From JOPF136 sp035517515 (GTDB lineage: Bacteria > Acidobacteriota > Terriglobia > Acidiferrales > UBA7541), in the NCBI GenBank assembly GCA_035517515.1, contig DATIYQ010000321.1, positions 1 through 61,023 on the forward strand: a stretch of 61,023 bases of DNA, read 5' to 3'. Position 1 is the stretch's first letter. The number at the start of each line of letters is the position of its first letter. A program made the position numbers and the translations under genes. The notes beneath the pieces are model-generated. The model had not been told where the DNA came from and ran no database searches. It saw only the letters and a list, made by a program, of their open reading frames with translations. Shown here one piece after another: positions 1 through 8,533 of the stretch.

Positions 1-474
1 CGTGACCACCAGAAATCCCAGGGGATGCATCGGGACCAGTGAGCCCGGCGGCAGCACCGGGCGCTGCACTCCCTTTTGACCTCCGGCGGCCACAAAGGTG
101 CGCAGGTTGCCGAAATTGGCGAACTCCTGGCGATAGACCGCAGACTTCGCGCCGATGGGAAGCGGCTGGCCAACCTGGGCGATGACGACTCCGATCTCAC
201 CCGCAGGCACCTGGACCCAGGGATACTTTTCAACGGAGAAGTACAGCCAGGGCATCCAGCGCATGCCGGACATGAGCAGGTCGGCCTGATAGCCGGCCTC
301 GCCGTCGAATGCCACGGGGCTGTCTTTGGCCAGTTTTTTCCAGCCGAACCGCTTGTTCACCAGGCCCACTTCGGTGGGGCCGATGCGGTGCAAGGACTGC
401 ACCACATACGCGCCGGCCAAAAGGACCAGCAGGGTGCCCCACGGATGTTCGAAAAGGATATCGAGCAGGAACAT
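1..474 (-). CDS. SPFH/Band 7 (flotillin-like) protein, N-terminal part; runs off the window
   Basis: The minus strand is open from an ATG at 472-474 to the window edge, giving the first 158 residues. A GGGGAGG ribosome site precedes the ATG. Residues 12-27 form one hydrophobic N-terminal membrane segment. Next comes the pattern RIGPTEVGLVNKRFG, then a Band-7-like stretch (YPWVQVPAGEIGVVIAQVG) typical of flotillin/SPFH proteins. Such proteins sit in the inner membrane and organise microdomains or protease and transport complexes. The C-terminal coiled-coil part is outside the window. Nothing ties it to the flagellar genes except position. The family call rests on residue patterns read by eye. 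Confidence 0.7.
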   Translation of the reverse strand, partial: MFLLDILFEHPWGTLLVLLAGAYVVQSLHRIGPTEVGLVNKRFGWKKLAKDSPVAFDGEAGYQADLLMSGMRWMPWLYFSVEKYPWVQVPAGEIGVVIAQVGQPLPIGAKSAVYRQEFANFGNLRTFVAAGGQKGVQRPVLPPGSLVPMHPLGFLVVT

Positions 475-798
475 AGACGCCTCCCCGGCACGCGCCGACT
501 GACCCGAAGGGTGGCTGCAATTTATTCGTGTCGCGTGAAACTCCGAATTTCGAGCGCATCGTGCGCCCGCCAGTCACGGAAGTCAATGGCAGGACTAGTA
601 CTCAACTTAAAGTCTCGAAGAATCAGCGAGCGGGGAAACCAGGCGACTGAGAATCTGCGTTTTCGCTTATGTTTTCTTTATCCGGGAATTGGAATGGGCA
701 GCCACCCCGCTGCTGTGGCGGGCTTGCAGCGGGTGATTTCCGATGCACCGCGCGCATGGGATCGAGCCTGGGTCGCGGATTGAAGCGCGGCCAATGGA
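475..798. other. Intergenic region between two minus-strand genes
   Basis: 324 bases separate the SPFH-like gene from the end of the hybrid kinase. Short frames here have no family likeness or ribosome site. The one structure seen is the hairpin at 703-735. A promoter for the SPFH-like gene should lie here, but no convincing boxes were found. Confidence 0.5.
703..735 (-). terminator. Hairpin after the hybrid kinase gene
   Basis: CACCCCGCTGC at 703-713 pairs with GCAGCGGGTG at 726-735 around a 12-base loop, with one bulged C. It lies 64 bases beyond the kinase stop codon. There is no U-run, so it may only be a 3' stabilising hairpin. Confidence 0.35.
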
Positions 799-3700
799 CT
801 AGGCGGAGGAGAGCGCCTCGCGCACCTTCAACGCCAGCGACTGTCGCGAGAAGGGCTTCATAATCAGGTGACGTCCGGCTTCGAGGACTCCGTGACTGGC
901 GATGGCGGTTTCCGTATAGCCGGACATGAACAGGACCCGAATCTCCGGACGCAGGGCCTTGATCCGGTCGGCGAGCTGCGGCCCGCTCATGCCGGGCATG
1001 ATGACGTCGGTGAGCAACAAGTGAACCGGAATGTTCCGTTGATGCAGGAGTTCGAGGGCTTCGGCGCCATTGCTGGCGGCCAGCACGGTGTAGCCGCCGA
1101 GATTGAGGAACTCCTGGGCGACGGCCCGCATAGGCTCGGCATCTTCGACCAGAAGAATCGTTTCGCTGCCGGCAGGAATGGATTCGGCGGGGAGCCTGAC
1201 CTGGCTCTCCTGGTCGGAGTGATCGAGCCGGGGGAAGGAGATGCGAAAGGTGGTGCCCTTGCCGAGTTCCGTTTCGACGGAGATCTGTCCGCCGCTCTGT
1301 TTGACGATGCCGTGGACGGTGGCGAGGCCGAGGCCGGTGCCGGTTTTTTTGGTGGTGAAAAACGGCTCGAAGATGTGCGTGCGGGTCTTCTCATCCATAC
1401 CCATTCCCGTATCGGAGACCAGGAGCAGCACATAGGAGCCGGGCGGGAGGGAATCCCGCGGATGGGCCGCATCCGCGGAGGATTCGATGTTGCGGGTTTG
1501 CAGGATCAGGCGGCCGCCGTTGGGCATGGCGTCCCGTGAATTGACCGCCAAATTCATCAAGACCTGTTCCAATTGACCGGGGTCCACGCGCACCTGGCCC
1601 AGGGCCGGATCGAGATCGGCGTTGAGAGCAACATCTTCGCCGAGGAGGCGATGCAGCATTTTTTCGAGGTCGGTAATCAGGCTGTTGAGGTTCAACACCC
1701 GTGGTTCGAGCACCTGCTTACGGCTGAAGGCCAGAAGCTGGCGAGTGAGTCCGGTGGCGCGCTGCCCGGCTTTTTCGACCTCCTCGACCTGGCGGCGAAG
1801 CGCCGGGTCCTCGAGCTTGTCGAGCACCAGCGAACAGTATCCGAGGATGACGCCGAGGATGTTGTTAAAGTCGTGGGCCACGCCACCGGCCAGCCTTCCC
1901 ACGGCTTCCATCTTCTGAGCCTGGCGAAGCTGGTCTTCGAGCAAATGGCGGTCGGTGATGTCGCGGTTTACCTCGAGGATGTAGGCGCGTCCCGATTCGC
2001 GCAGGAGAACCATGCGGCTCTCCAGACGGATGATTTTGCCGTCGCGGGTGGTCTGTTCGAGTTCGCCCTCCCAGCGCGAATCGCGGGCCAGTGCGCCCAG
2101 GAAAACGTCGTTGCCTCCCCGGGCCTTAGTGGCGAGCAAGGTGTGCGGGTACTTGCCGAGGGCTTCCTCGCGCTCATACCCGTAGAGCCGCTCGGCGCCA
2201 CGATTCCAGAAGGTGAGCGGGCCATCCCACTCCCACACCAACACAGCGTCGTAGGTCTGGTCAAAGAGCGAGGACTGGCGGCGGAGGGCTTCTTCGGCCT
2301 CCTTGCGCCGGGTGATGTCTTCTTTTACCGCCAGAAAGTGAGTGACGCGGCCAGCCTCGTCCACGATGGGGGAGATGGAAGCAAATTCCCAGTACAGCTC
2401 GCCGGACTTCTTCCGGTTGTGAAATTCGCCCTGCCACTCGTCTCCCCGGGTAATGCTGGTCCAGAGGCGCCGGTATTCTTCCGGAGAGGTCTCGCCGGAC
2501 TTGAGGATTCGGGGGTTCAAGCCGCGCACGTCCTCGAAGGAATAGCCGGTCACCTGGGTGAATTTGGGGTTGGTGTACTCAATCCTTCCCTGCAAATCGG
2601 TGATCAGGATGGCCGCAGAGCTCTGCTCGACGGCCCGGGAGAGCTTGCGCAAGCGCTCTCCGGCTTGCCTGCTTTCAGTGACGTCGGTGGCCACACCGCA
2701 GGTGCGGAAGACGCGGCCGGAGGAGTCGAAGCGGGGGTAGCCGCGGTCGTTGATCCAGCGCTCCGTACCATCCGCGCGGAGGATGCGGTACTCGAGGTTG
2801 TAGGGCTCACCTTGGGCCAACCGCTCCAGCGCGGCCACCACGCGCGCCTGATCCTCGGGGTGAATCACTTCCAGCCAGAGCCGCGGGTTGGCGTAGAGCT
2901 CGGCGCAGGGCCGTCCCCAGACCCACTCGAAGGAAGGATTCACGTAGAGGACGACATCGCACTGCGCGTCGGCCAGCCAAAAGACCTCCTTGATGGATTC
3001 GGCGATCTGCAGGAAGCGTTCCTCGCTGGTGCGCAGGTTGCTTTCGGCCTGCAGCCGCTTGCGCTCCTGCTCCAGATGATTCAGGGCGAAGGAGGCGTCC
3101 CGGGCGGCCTCGGCGAGCAAGTCCAACTCGCGACCGTGAAACGCATCGGGCTCTTCGGCGTAGACGGTGAAGGCGCCGCGGACCTTGCCCTCCAACTGGA
3201 TGGGGAGCGCCGCGACGGAGCGCAGACCGATGGAAGCGGCCGCCTGGTGCCAGGGAGTCGTGTGGCCTTCAACCAGGAAATCGTTGGAAACACAGGGACG
3301 GCCTTCCCGGATGCAGGTGCCCACGGGTCCGCGGCCTTCCGGGCGATCGTCGGTGAAGACGTGCACCTGGTCCAGATAGGCGTGGCCTTCGCCGGCCCAA
3401 GCCACCCTTTTCACTTCGGGGTCGCCATCTTCGCACCAGCCGATCCACACCAATTTGAAACCGGCGTGCTCGACGGTGGCCTGACAGATTCCCTGGAACA
3501 GCTCCTCCCGGGAACTGACCCGCACGATGGTGCCGTTGATCGCGCTGAGGGCCCCGTAGAGGCGATTGAGCCGCTCGATTTCACGCTCATGGGCATGGCG
3601 CTCGGTCATGTCCTGCACGGTGGCGACGCGGTAGAGAACACAGCCCTCCTGGTTTCTCACGCTGACCACATCCACCTGCGCGGGAAACACAGAACCATCG

Positions 3701-4620
3701 CGGCGGCGGCGAAGGGTTTGGAACTGGAATTGGCCGTTGCGATCCGCCTCCCGCAGGGAGAATTCGAAGTAGGGCCGGGCTGACGGCTCGTACAAATCGG
3801 CCACGGATATGCTGGAGATTTCCTCCGCGGTCATCCCGTGCATCCGGGCGAAGGCGGAGTTGCACGCGACAGTTTGAGGCGAGTCCCTAAGGCCGACGGC
3901 GATGCCATGCGCGCAATGTTCGAACGCATCGGCCCAGAGGCGCCGGGCGGCTTCCGCTTCGCGGCGCAATTCGGACTCGTGCTCCTGGCTGCACACCTGT
4001 TTGTCCATCCAGAGATAGAGCAGCAGGGAACACAAGCCCACGAAGGCCCAGTCTTTGGAGACGTCCAGGGCGCTGTGCAGGGTTTGATCCGCGACCCAGC
4101 GCACCATCAAGACATCGGAAAGCACCGTCCAGACAGCCGCGGAAATGCCAAAGAGAAGCGTGGCACGCAGGATCATGACGCGCATCGCGCTGTGCGTAGG
4201 AGTTTGGGCGGCGAGCCGGGCCCGGCGGAGGGCCTCCCCCAGCAAGCTCAGCAAGCACCCAGCCACGGCGAATTGAAGCCACGCTGCGGTTTGCAAGTCC
4301 GGTGAGAAAGGAACGAGTGCGGCCGGGGAGAGCTGTAAAAGTGTGAATCCAGTGAGAGCGGCTGCCGCACAGGCCAGGCCGGCGCAGAGCCCGCCCAGAA
4401 AAGCGGAAATCGGAATGGTGGCCGCCAGGAACAACGCGGTAAGGGACATGCCGCGCTCGTACGGCAGCCACAACCTTGCCAAAAGGATGGCTCCGGGCGC
4501 GAGCGCGCCCCAGGCACAGCCGGCGCGCGAGCGGAGGCGTACGGATTCCGTTCCCCAGAATTGGGCTACGGCTCGACCGGGAGGGCCAGGTTGCTGGGAC
4601 AACTCTCGTTCAATTTTCAT
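799..4620 (-). CDS. Membrane-bound hybrid histidine kinase (PAS-GAF-PAS-PAS-PAS-HisKA-HATPase-REC)
   Basis: This is a 1273-residue sensor kinase. Residues about 35-205 are hydrophobic, with several membrane segments. A PAS domain follows (about 225-345), then GAF (about 370-510), three more PAS domains (about 535-905), the HisKA phosphoacceptor His916 in AHDFNN, an HATPase_c domain with DTGMGM and GTGLGLATV boxes, and a C-terminal receiver with Asp1205 in LLTDVIMPG. Autophosphorylation on His916 and transfer to Asp1205 are expected from the family. The input signal is unknown. No partner regulator is adjacent. A near-perfect sigma-28 promoter (4704-4730) lies about 80 bases upstream, so the kinase is predicted to be made with late flagellar genes. 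Confidence 0.92.
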   Translation of the reverse strand: MKIERELSQQPGPPGRAVAQFWGTESVRLRSRAGCAWGALAPGAILLARLWLPYERGMSLTALFLAATIPISAFLGGLCAGLACAAAALTGFTLLQLSPAALVPFSPDLQTAAWLQFAVAGCLLSLLGEALRRARLAAQTPTHSAMRVMILRATLLFGISAAVWTVLSDVLMVRWVADQTLHSALDVSKDWAFVGLCSLLLYLWMDKQVCSQEHESELRREAEAARRLWADAFEHCAHGIAVGLRDSPQTVACNSAFARMHGMTAEEISSISVADLYEPSARPYFEFSLREADRNGQFQFQTLRRRRDGSVFPAQVDVVSVRNQEGCVLYRVATVQDMTERHAHEREIERLNRLYGALSAINGTIVRVSSREELFQGICQATVEHAGFKLVWIGWCEDGDPEVKRVAWAGEGHAYLDQVHVFTDDRPEGRGPVGTCIREGRPCVSNDFLVEGHTTPWHQAAASIGLRSVAALPIQLEGKVRGAFTVYAEEPDAFHGRELDLLAEAARDASFALNHLEQERKRLQAESNLRTSEERFLQIAESIKEVFWLADAQCDVVLYVNPSFEWVWGRPCAELYANPRLWLEVIHPEDQARVVAALERLAQGEPYNLEYRILRADGTERWINDRGYPRFDSSGRVFRTCGVATDVTESRQAGERLRKLSRAVEQSSAAILITDLQGRIEYTNPKFTQVTGYSFEDVRGLNPRILKSGETSPEEYRRLWTSITRGDEWQGEFHNRKKSGELYWEFASISPIVDEAGRVTHFLAVKEDITRRKEAEEALRRQSSLFDQTYDAVLVWEWDGPLTFWNRGAERLYGYEREEALGKYPHTLLATKARGGNDVFLGALARDSRWEGELEQTTRDGKIIRLESRMVLLRESGRAYILEVNRDITDRHLLEDQLRQAQKMEAVGRLAGGVAHDFNNILGVILGYCSLVLDKLEDPALRRQVEEVEKAGQRATGLTRQLLAFSRKQVLEPRVLNLNSLITDLEKMLHRLLGEDVALNADLDPALGQVRVDPGQLEQVLMNLAVNSRDAMPNGGRLILQTRNIESSADAAHPRDSLPPGSYVLLLVSDTGMGMDEKTRTHIFEPFFTTKKTGTGLGLATVHGIVKQSGGQISVETELGKGTTFRISFPRLDHSDQESQVRLPAESIPAGSETILLVEDAEPMRAVAQEFLNLGGYTVLAASNGAEALELLHQRNIPVHLLLTDVIMPGMSGPQLADRIKALRPEIRVLFMSGYTETAIASHGVLEAGRHLIMKPFSRQSLALKVREALSSA

Positions 4621-4970
4621 TCGTGGATGTTCTCCCCATGGATGTGTGCCCCGGGACGGGAGAGCTGGACGCAGGCCAGTTCAGGCGAAGCCCGGCGAAT
4701 TCTTATCGGCTCATGGACCGGGTTCATTACCCCCTTGCGAAAATTCTCAGGGAGGGAAGGGGAGATCACGAAAGCTGGTGAAAAGGCATGAGGCGAACGG
4801 GTTGGGGAATGGCCGGGTTCCGAACAGGGAATTCCCTAAACAGGAGTGTCAACGGGCAATCCGCCGGCCAATTGGTACGCGGATTGCGGTTCGGTGGGGA
4901 GATGAGTGCGACGCAAGGGATGCAAATTAAAGTGCTCTGAGCCTTCAAGGTTCACGGGCCGGAGTCTCGA
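4621..4970. other. Divergent intergenic region between hybrid kinase and sulfotransferase-like gene
   Basis: This 350-base region holds the sigma-28 site at 4704-4730 for the minus-strand kinase. It also has an AT-richer stretch at about 4915-4945 that may contain the plus-strand promoter, though no clear sigma-70 box pair was found. No supported small gene was seen. Confidence 0.5.
4704..4730 (-). promoter_or_regulatory. Sigma-28 (FliA) promoter of the hybrid kinase
   Basis: Read on the minus strand: TAAT (4730-4727), 15 bases, then GCCGATAA (4711-4704). The -10 element equals the enterobacterial FliA consensus and the -35 differs from TAAA at one base. Transcription would start near 4697, leaving a leader of about 77 bases. 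Confidence 0.75.
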
Positions 4971-6107
4971 ATGAACAACCCCTCAGGAAACGCTGCCCGA
5001 AACGGGTCCGGCATTTCAGGTGATGCCCCGTCCAGAGGCGCGGAACTGCCCGTGCGCGGTGAGCCGGGAAAGCCGGCGCGCCAAGATTCCCGGCCGGTTT
5101 TTATCCAGGCGATGTGGCGTACGGGAAGCACATACATCTGGAAGAAATTCCGGGAGCAGGCGAAGTACCGCGCGTATTACGAGCCGCTGCATCACTCGCT
5201 GGTGAAGAATCGGGCCGAAAATCTAGCGGAACACTCAGCGGCGGTGGTGGCCAGCCTGCGGCATCCTCGGGTGGAGCATTTTTACTTTGCGGAATTCCCG
5301 TTCACGGTTTCCGGGGGGGCGGCGTTTTTTGAAAAGGCACTGAGCTACGAGCGGTACTGTCTGGCGGAGAGAGAGAACGACGAGGCGCTGCACCGCTACA
5401 TCACGTATCTGATCGAATTTGCGCGGCTGCACGGGCAAACACCGGCGTTGCAGCTCAACCGCGGGATGCTGCGAGCGGGCTGGCTGACCCGAAACTTTCA
5501 GCCCATCAATCTTCTGCTGCTGCGGCGCCCGGCCAACGTGTGGAAATCGTTTTTGTCGTTCGAGAGCCACTCATTCACGACCCTGTTCACGATGGTGATG
5601 GGCCAGAACCAGCACCGCGCGCCGCTCCATCAGTTGCCGCGCTGGGTGGAGATTCCGCATCACACCGGCCCAAGCTTCGAGGAGGAGTATGCCTATTACC
5701 GTCCGATCGCCGTGGAATTGGAGACGCAGCTCTATCCCGTCTTTTTCGATTTTTACCTGCTGGCTATCCTGCACAGCGCGCGCACCGCGGATTGCATCCT
5801 GGATCTGGACGAACTCTCCACGAGTGCGCGAGCGCGGCGGGCGGCCACGGAGCGTCTCGACGAGCTGGGCATCCGGCTGGATCTGGAGGATTGCGCGCTG
5901 CCGGGTTACCGCCTGACGGAGCAGGAGCGCAGGGCGTGGGGAGCGCACGAAGACTACGCACTGTCATTTCTGCCGCATCTGCTGCCGGCGGAGTGCATCT
6001 TGCCGCGGGAAATCCGGAGCGCGCATCAGGGGATGCTGAGCGGGTATTTCGAGGAACTCTTCCACCGATTCACGCTCCGCGAGTCCGCGCTGGCGGCCTG
6101 CACGTGA
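4971..6107 (+). CDS. Sulfotransferase-like protein
   Basis: This is a 378-residue soluble protein with a disordered start of about 40 residues. FIQAMWRTGSTYIWKKF (about residues 44-60) resembles the 5'-phosphosulfate-binding loop of PAPS-dependent sulfotransferases. NLLLLRRPANVWKSFLSFES (about 180-199) resembles their 3'-phosphate-binding segment, with the arginine and serine in place. The start has GGAG eight bases upstream. The acceptor is unknown. A surface glycan or the flagellin glycan is possible given the setting, but the gene stands alone and converges with the HDOD gene, so no operon supports that. Conserved cofactor residues are judged by eye. Confidence 0.65.
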   Translation: MNNPSGNAARNGSGISGDAPSRGAELPVRGEPGKPARQDSRPVFIQAMWRTGSTYIWKKFREQAKYRAYYEPLHHSLVKNRAENLAEHSAAVVASLRHPRVEHFYFAEFPFTVSGGAAFFEKALSYERYCLAERENDEALHRYITYLIEFARLHGQTPALQLNRGMLRAGWLTRNFQPINLLLLRRPANVWKSFLSFESHSFTTLFTMVMGQNQHRAPLHQLPRWVEIPHHTGPSFEEEYAYYRPIAVELETQLYPVFFDFYLLAILHSARTADCILDLDELSTSARARRAATERLDELGIRLDLEDCALPGYRLTEQERRAWGAHEDYALSFLPHLLPAECILPREIRSAHQGMLSGYFEELFHRFTLRESALAACT

Positions 6108-6132
6108 GCCCGCGCGCAGGGGTCACGCGGGC
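6108..6132. terminator. Hairpin between convergent genes
   Basis: GCCCGCG (6108-6114) and CGCGGGC (6126-6132) form a perfect seven-base-pair stem directly after the sulfotransferase stop, 14 bases from the end of the converging HDOD gene. It could serve both directions. No U-run is present. Confidence 0.45.
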
Positions 6133-6146
6133 GGAGGCAGAGCCCA

Positions 6147-7061
6147 TCACCGCCGCGGCACCGCGGTTTCGCTGGAGAGAAGCGAATCCACCAGGGAGCT
6201 CACTTCCACTGCAAACTCTTCGAGCTCAAAGGTAAAGCGGACGAGGTCCAGCCGCGCGGCCTCCGGGTACTTCTCCGCCAGGAGACGCCAGGCCGGTGCG
6301 GCGGTCAGATCGAACGGGCGAGCTTCGGCGTATCCGTAGCCGAGATCGCGAACCCGGCACAGAGTGTCGGCCAGGTGGACCACCGCAGTGATCTCCCGCG
6401 CGGGGCCTTCCGGCCGGTCCAGGTGATGGAACTGGATGACATCGGTGAGGTCGGGGGCGAGCTTCCAGACCTCCGCGAGAATGCGTCCGGAATCGCAGTG
6501 TGAGAAGCCCAGCACCTGGAGTTCGGCTTCGTGCAGGGGCATTTCCAAATCCCGGGCCTGACGCAGGGCGTTTTGAAATTCCTGCGGGTACAAAAGGGAA
6601 TTGACCAGGATACCGATATCGTGGAGCAAGCCGGCCAGATAGGCCTTTTCCTGAGGCCCGGCGGCCAGGCGCTGGGCAATACGCTGGCTGATGAAGGCCG
6701 TGGCCAGGGCGTGGCGCCAGAAGACGGCGGGAACCATTCCATCCACGACGGCGGAGAAAAGGCGGGGGAGAGTGCAAGAATGCACGAGGTCGCGGACGCG
6801 CCAAAGGCCCAGGGCGGTTACCGCCTGGCGCAGGGATTCGAGGTGGGTGCGGGCGGAGAACAGGGCGGAATTTGCGCTGCGCAGACACTGCGCGGCGAGC
6901 GATTGGTCACATTGAATGGCGTCGATCACCCGGTCGAGATTCACGCTCTCCGGGTCCCGGGAGAGCAGTTCCGTGAGGGTGCGCAGGATCGAGGGCAGCA
7001 CCGGCAAACGGTCGAGGTTGCGCACTTTCTGCGTGAGGACCTCAAAAGAGGTGGCGTTCAT
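6147..7061 (-). CDS. HDOD domain protein
   Basis: The product is 304 residues and almost entirely an HDOD domain: PVLPSILRTLTELLSRD near the start, a region around SLAAQCLRSANSALF, and AYLAGLLHDIGILV (about residues 140-153) with the HD pair kept. HDOD proteins act as signalling or scaffold modules, often with two-component and c-di-GMP systems. Most lack measured enzymatic activity. The gene is monocistronic. A candidate sigma-28 site at 7098-7124 places it in the late flagellar regulon with the HDOD-like gene at 32918 and the EAL-HDOD gene at 55920. Confidence 0.88.
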   Translation of the reverse strand: MNATSFEVLTQKVRNLDRLPVLPSILRTLTELLSRDPESVNLDRVIDAIQCDQSLAAQCLRSANSALFSARTHLESLRQAVTALGLWRVRDLVHSCTLPRLFSAVVDGMVPAVFWRHALATAFISQRIAQRLAAGPQEKAYLAGLLHDIGILVNSLLYPQEFQNALRQARDLEMPLHEAELQVLGFSHCDSGRILAEVWKLAPDLTDVIQFHHLDRPEGPAREITAVVHLADTLCRVRDLGYGYAEARPFDLTAAPAWRLLAEKYPEAARLDLVRFTFELEEFAVEVSSLVDSLLSSETAVPRR

Positions 7062-7097
7062 GGCAAGGCTCCCCCGGGCTCGCCGGCAAGGGGCTTG

Positions 7098-7124
7098 GAG
7101 TCGGCTGAGGCGGCGGGAAAATGA
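7098..7124 (-). promoter_or_regulatory. Candidate sigma-28 promoter of the HDOD gene
   Basis: Minus strand TCAT (7124-7121), 15 bases, GCCGACTC (7105-7098). The TCAT box also occurs in the sites before flgM and flbD. The -10 matches the consensus at its first five bases only. The predicted start, near 7091, is 30 bases ahead of the gene. Confidence 0.45.
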
Positions 7125-7320
7125 ACCAGCCGGAACGGGTGGCAGACACCAGACAGCGATTGGGAAAGCAGAATGCGGGCAGCCGGCGGGCGGCCCTCGG
7201 AAATGGCAAACAATCGGCGGCTCTCCAAATGGCGGAAATGGACCGCGGTCGAACCGCCGGCGCTGCCGCGCCGGACAGTTCTACCCGAAGCCGCGGGGAG
7301 TCTGGATCTGACGGCGCCGG

Positions 7321-7857
7321 TCAGACGCTCACCGAGACGCTTGCAGAACCGGGCTGGCCGGAGGCCCCGGCCCCAGCGCCGTTTTGAGCGATCTGCTGAA
7401 AGGCCTGCTGCAAGGACGAGTAGGCCTGCTGCGCGGCGCCCACATTGCCGGTTTGCAGATCCTGGCCCAACTGGTTGAACAACTGGGCGACGGGTCCCTG
7501 GCCAGCCCCTCCACCATGATGGTGGTGGTGATGCGCTTGCGTCACCTGGCTCTGGATATCCTGCTGGAGCGAGGAGAAGTCCTGCTGGGCCGCGGGAAGA
7601 TTCCCGGCCTGCAGGTCCTGCGAAAGCTGGCTGAAGGCTTGGGCAATCGGATTGGGATTCTGGTTTGAGGAGACCGCATTGGCTTGCGGGGAGAGCTGCT
7701 GCAAATTCGCAAAATCGGCCTGGGCCGCCGACAGGTTTCCCGCCCCCAGATCCTGGCCCAGTTGCTGAAAGTCCTGGCGGAACTGCTGGAACCGCGACGG
7801 GGTGTTTTGCACTTCGAAAGCATTCAAATTGCCGCTGAAGATTCCGGCTACAGACAT
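7321..7857 (-). CDS. Small three-repeat Gln-rich protein with natural His6 run, predicted late flagellar gene
   Basis: 178 residues from the ATG at 7855-7857, which has GAGGAGG upstream. An in-frame extension to 8046 is rejected because it crosses the promoter. Three copies of a unit of about 28 residues, QLxQDLxxGNxxAAQxxFxxLQQ, lie at about 27-53, 73-101 and 125-153. They are separated by loops rich in Asn, Pro or Gly. Residues 109-114 are six histidines followed by glycines. There is no signal peptide or membrane segment. Each repeat looks like two short amphipathic helices joined at a Gly-Asn turn. The function is not known to me. The sigma-28 site 37 bases upstream is the only clue to its role. 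Confidence 0.85.
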   Translation of the reverse strand: MSVAGIFSGNLNAFEVQNTPSRFQQFRQDFQQLGQDLGAGNLSAAQADFANLQQLSPQANAVSSNQNPNPIAQAFSQLSQDLQAGNLPAAQQDFSSLQQDIQSQVTQAHHHHHHGGGAGQGPVAQLFNQLGQDLQTGNVGAAQQAYSSLQQAFQQIAQNGAGAGASGQPGSASVSVSV

Positions 7858-7893
7858 GGCTTCCTCCTCATTGAAACAATTCCTCTGGTGCTT

Positions 7894-7920
7894 GCATCGG
7901 CACCGGGGAACTGCGCTTGA
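7894..7920 (-). promoter_or_regulatory. Sigma-28 promoter of the three-repeat protein
   Basis: Minus strand TCAA (7920-7917), 15 bases, GCCGATGC (7901-7894). The -10 is identical to that of fliC. The expected start near 7887 leaves a 30-base leader carrying the ribosome site. Confidence 0.65.
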
Positions 7921-8210
7921 GCTGGCCGCGACAATGAGTGAGGCAAGTTGGCTTCCACGGCGGCTGTTTCGCTGGAGCGCTGATTCCATGGAGCTTGCGC
8001 ACTTTGAAGAGCTGCACCAAGCGGAATGACCAGGGAAACTCGGCAATACTTGCCGGCGGAGGAGTGGCAGAAAGGGACGGCGGAGCGTGGGCCGAAGCGG
8101 GCGCTCTGTGCGGACACGTGAAAGGGCGAGGGCGGAGGCGCGGAGGAAGCCTGGCGTTCACATACGATACAGCAGCGAGCCGCTGAGGCTGAGGGTGCGC
8201 CCAAAATTAA

Positions 8211-8226
8211 ATTAGTTCCAACTAAT
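8211..8226. promoter_or_regulatory. 16-base perfect palindrome, probable operator
   Basis: ATTAGTT, CC, AACTAAT: seven-base arms about a two-base centre, ending five bases before the TTGACA box at 8232. Its size and AT-rich arms resemble sites of dimeric winged-helix repressors such as MarR-type proteins. The binding protein is unknown, and no MarR gene is in the window. Confidence 0.5.
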
Positions 8227-8231
8227 ATCGA

Positions 8232-8260
8232 TTGACATTCCATATATTCCGGCGCTAACT
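8232..8260 (+). promoter_or_regulatory. Sigma-70-type promoter upstream of the FlrA-like regulator
   Basis: TTGACA (8232-8237), a 17-base spacer, CTAACT (8255-8260, four of six consensus bases). It is the best housekeeping promoter seen in the window, as expected for the top of a flagellar cascade. Confidence 0.55.
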
Positions 8261-8533
8261 GGGAACCCCTTCACGGCGCTCGCTTCCAAATGAGAAGTTT
8301 CTCTTGCGAGTCGTTGGTTCTGATTCGGAAAAGATCGTCAGGGCCGCGACTCTCTTCCATAGGTGTTCTCAGGGCGGTTTCAGATGGGTCGGATCGACGA
8401 TCGAAGTTTAATCACGGAGCTTCCAAGCCGGCAAGTGATGTGAAGTGTGTGGCAATTCAGGTCGAAGGGTGACGGCGCCAATGGCGGCCGGCGTGGCATC
8501 CGCGGGAGCAGCGTCCGGAAGGAGTGGATCACC

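Larger units (their letters stand above)
7858..8533. other. Regulatory region between the repeat protein and the FlrA-like gene
   Basis: 676 bases with no supported gene. It contains the sigma-28 site for the repeat protein (7894-7920), a 16-base palindrome (8211-8226) and a sigma-70-like promoter (8232-8260) pointing at the sigma-54 activator gene. The stretch around 8205-8250 is clearly AT-rich compared with its surroundings. The 267 bases between that promoter and the gene are unexplained and could be a leader RNA. Confidence 0.6.

Noticed and set aside
1573..3783. Long plus-strand open frame antisense to the hybrid kinase
   Set aside because: It mirrors the kinase codons in a GC-rich gene, has no domain likeness and no ribosome site. 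The minus-strand frame has complete kinase motifs.
7516..7533. His6 run as a sign of cloning-vector contamination
   Set aside because: The histidines use mixed CAT and CAC codons and lie between natural repeats of the same protein, with a native promoter upstream.
8405..8440. TTAA-N15-GCCGGCAA before the FlrA-like gene as a sigma-28 site
   Set aside because: The -10 lacks the GCCGA common to the other sites. A sigma-70-like promoter upstream fits a cascade head better.
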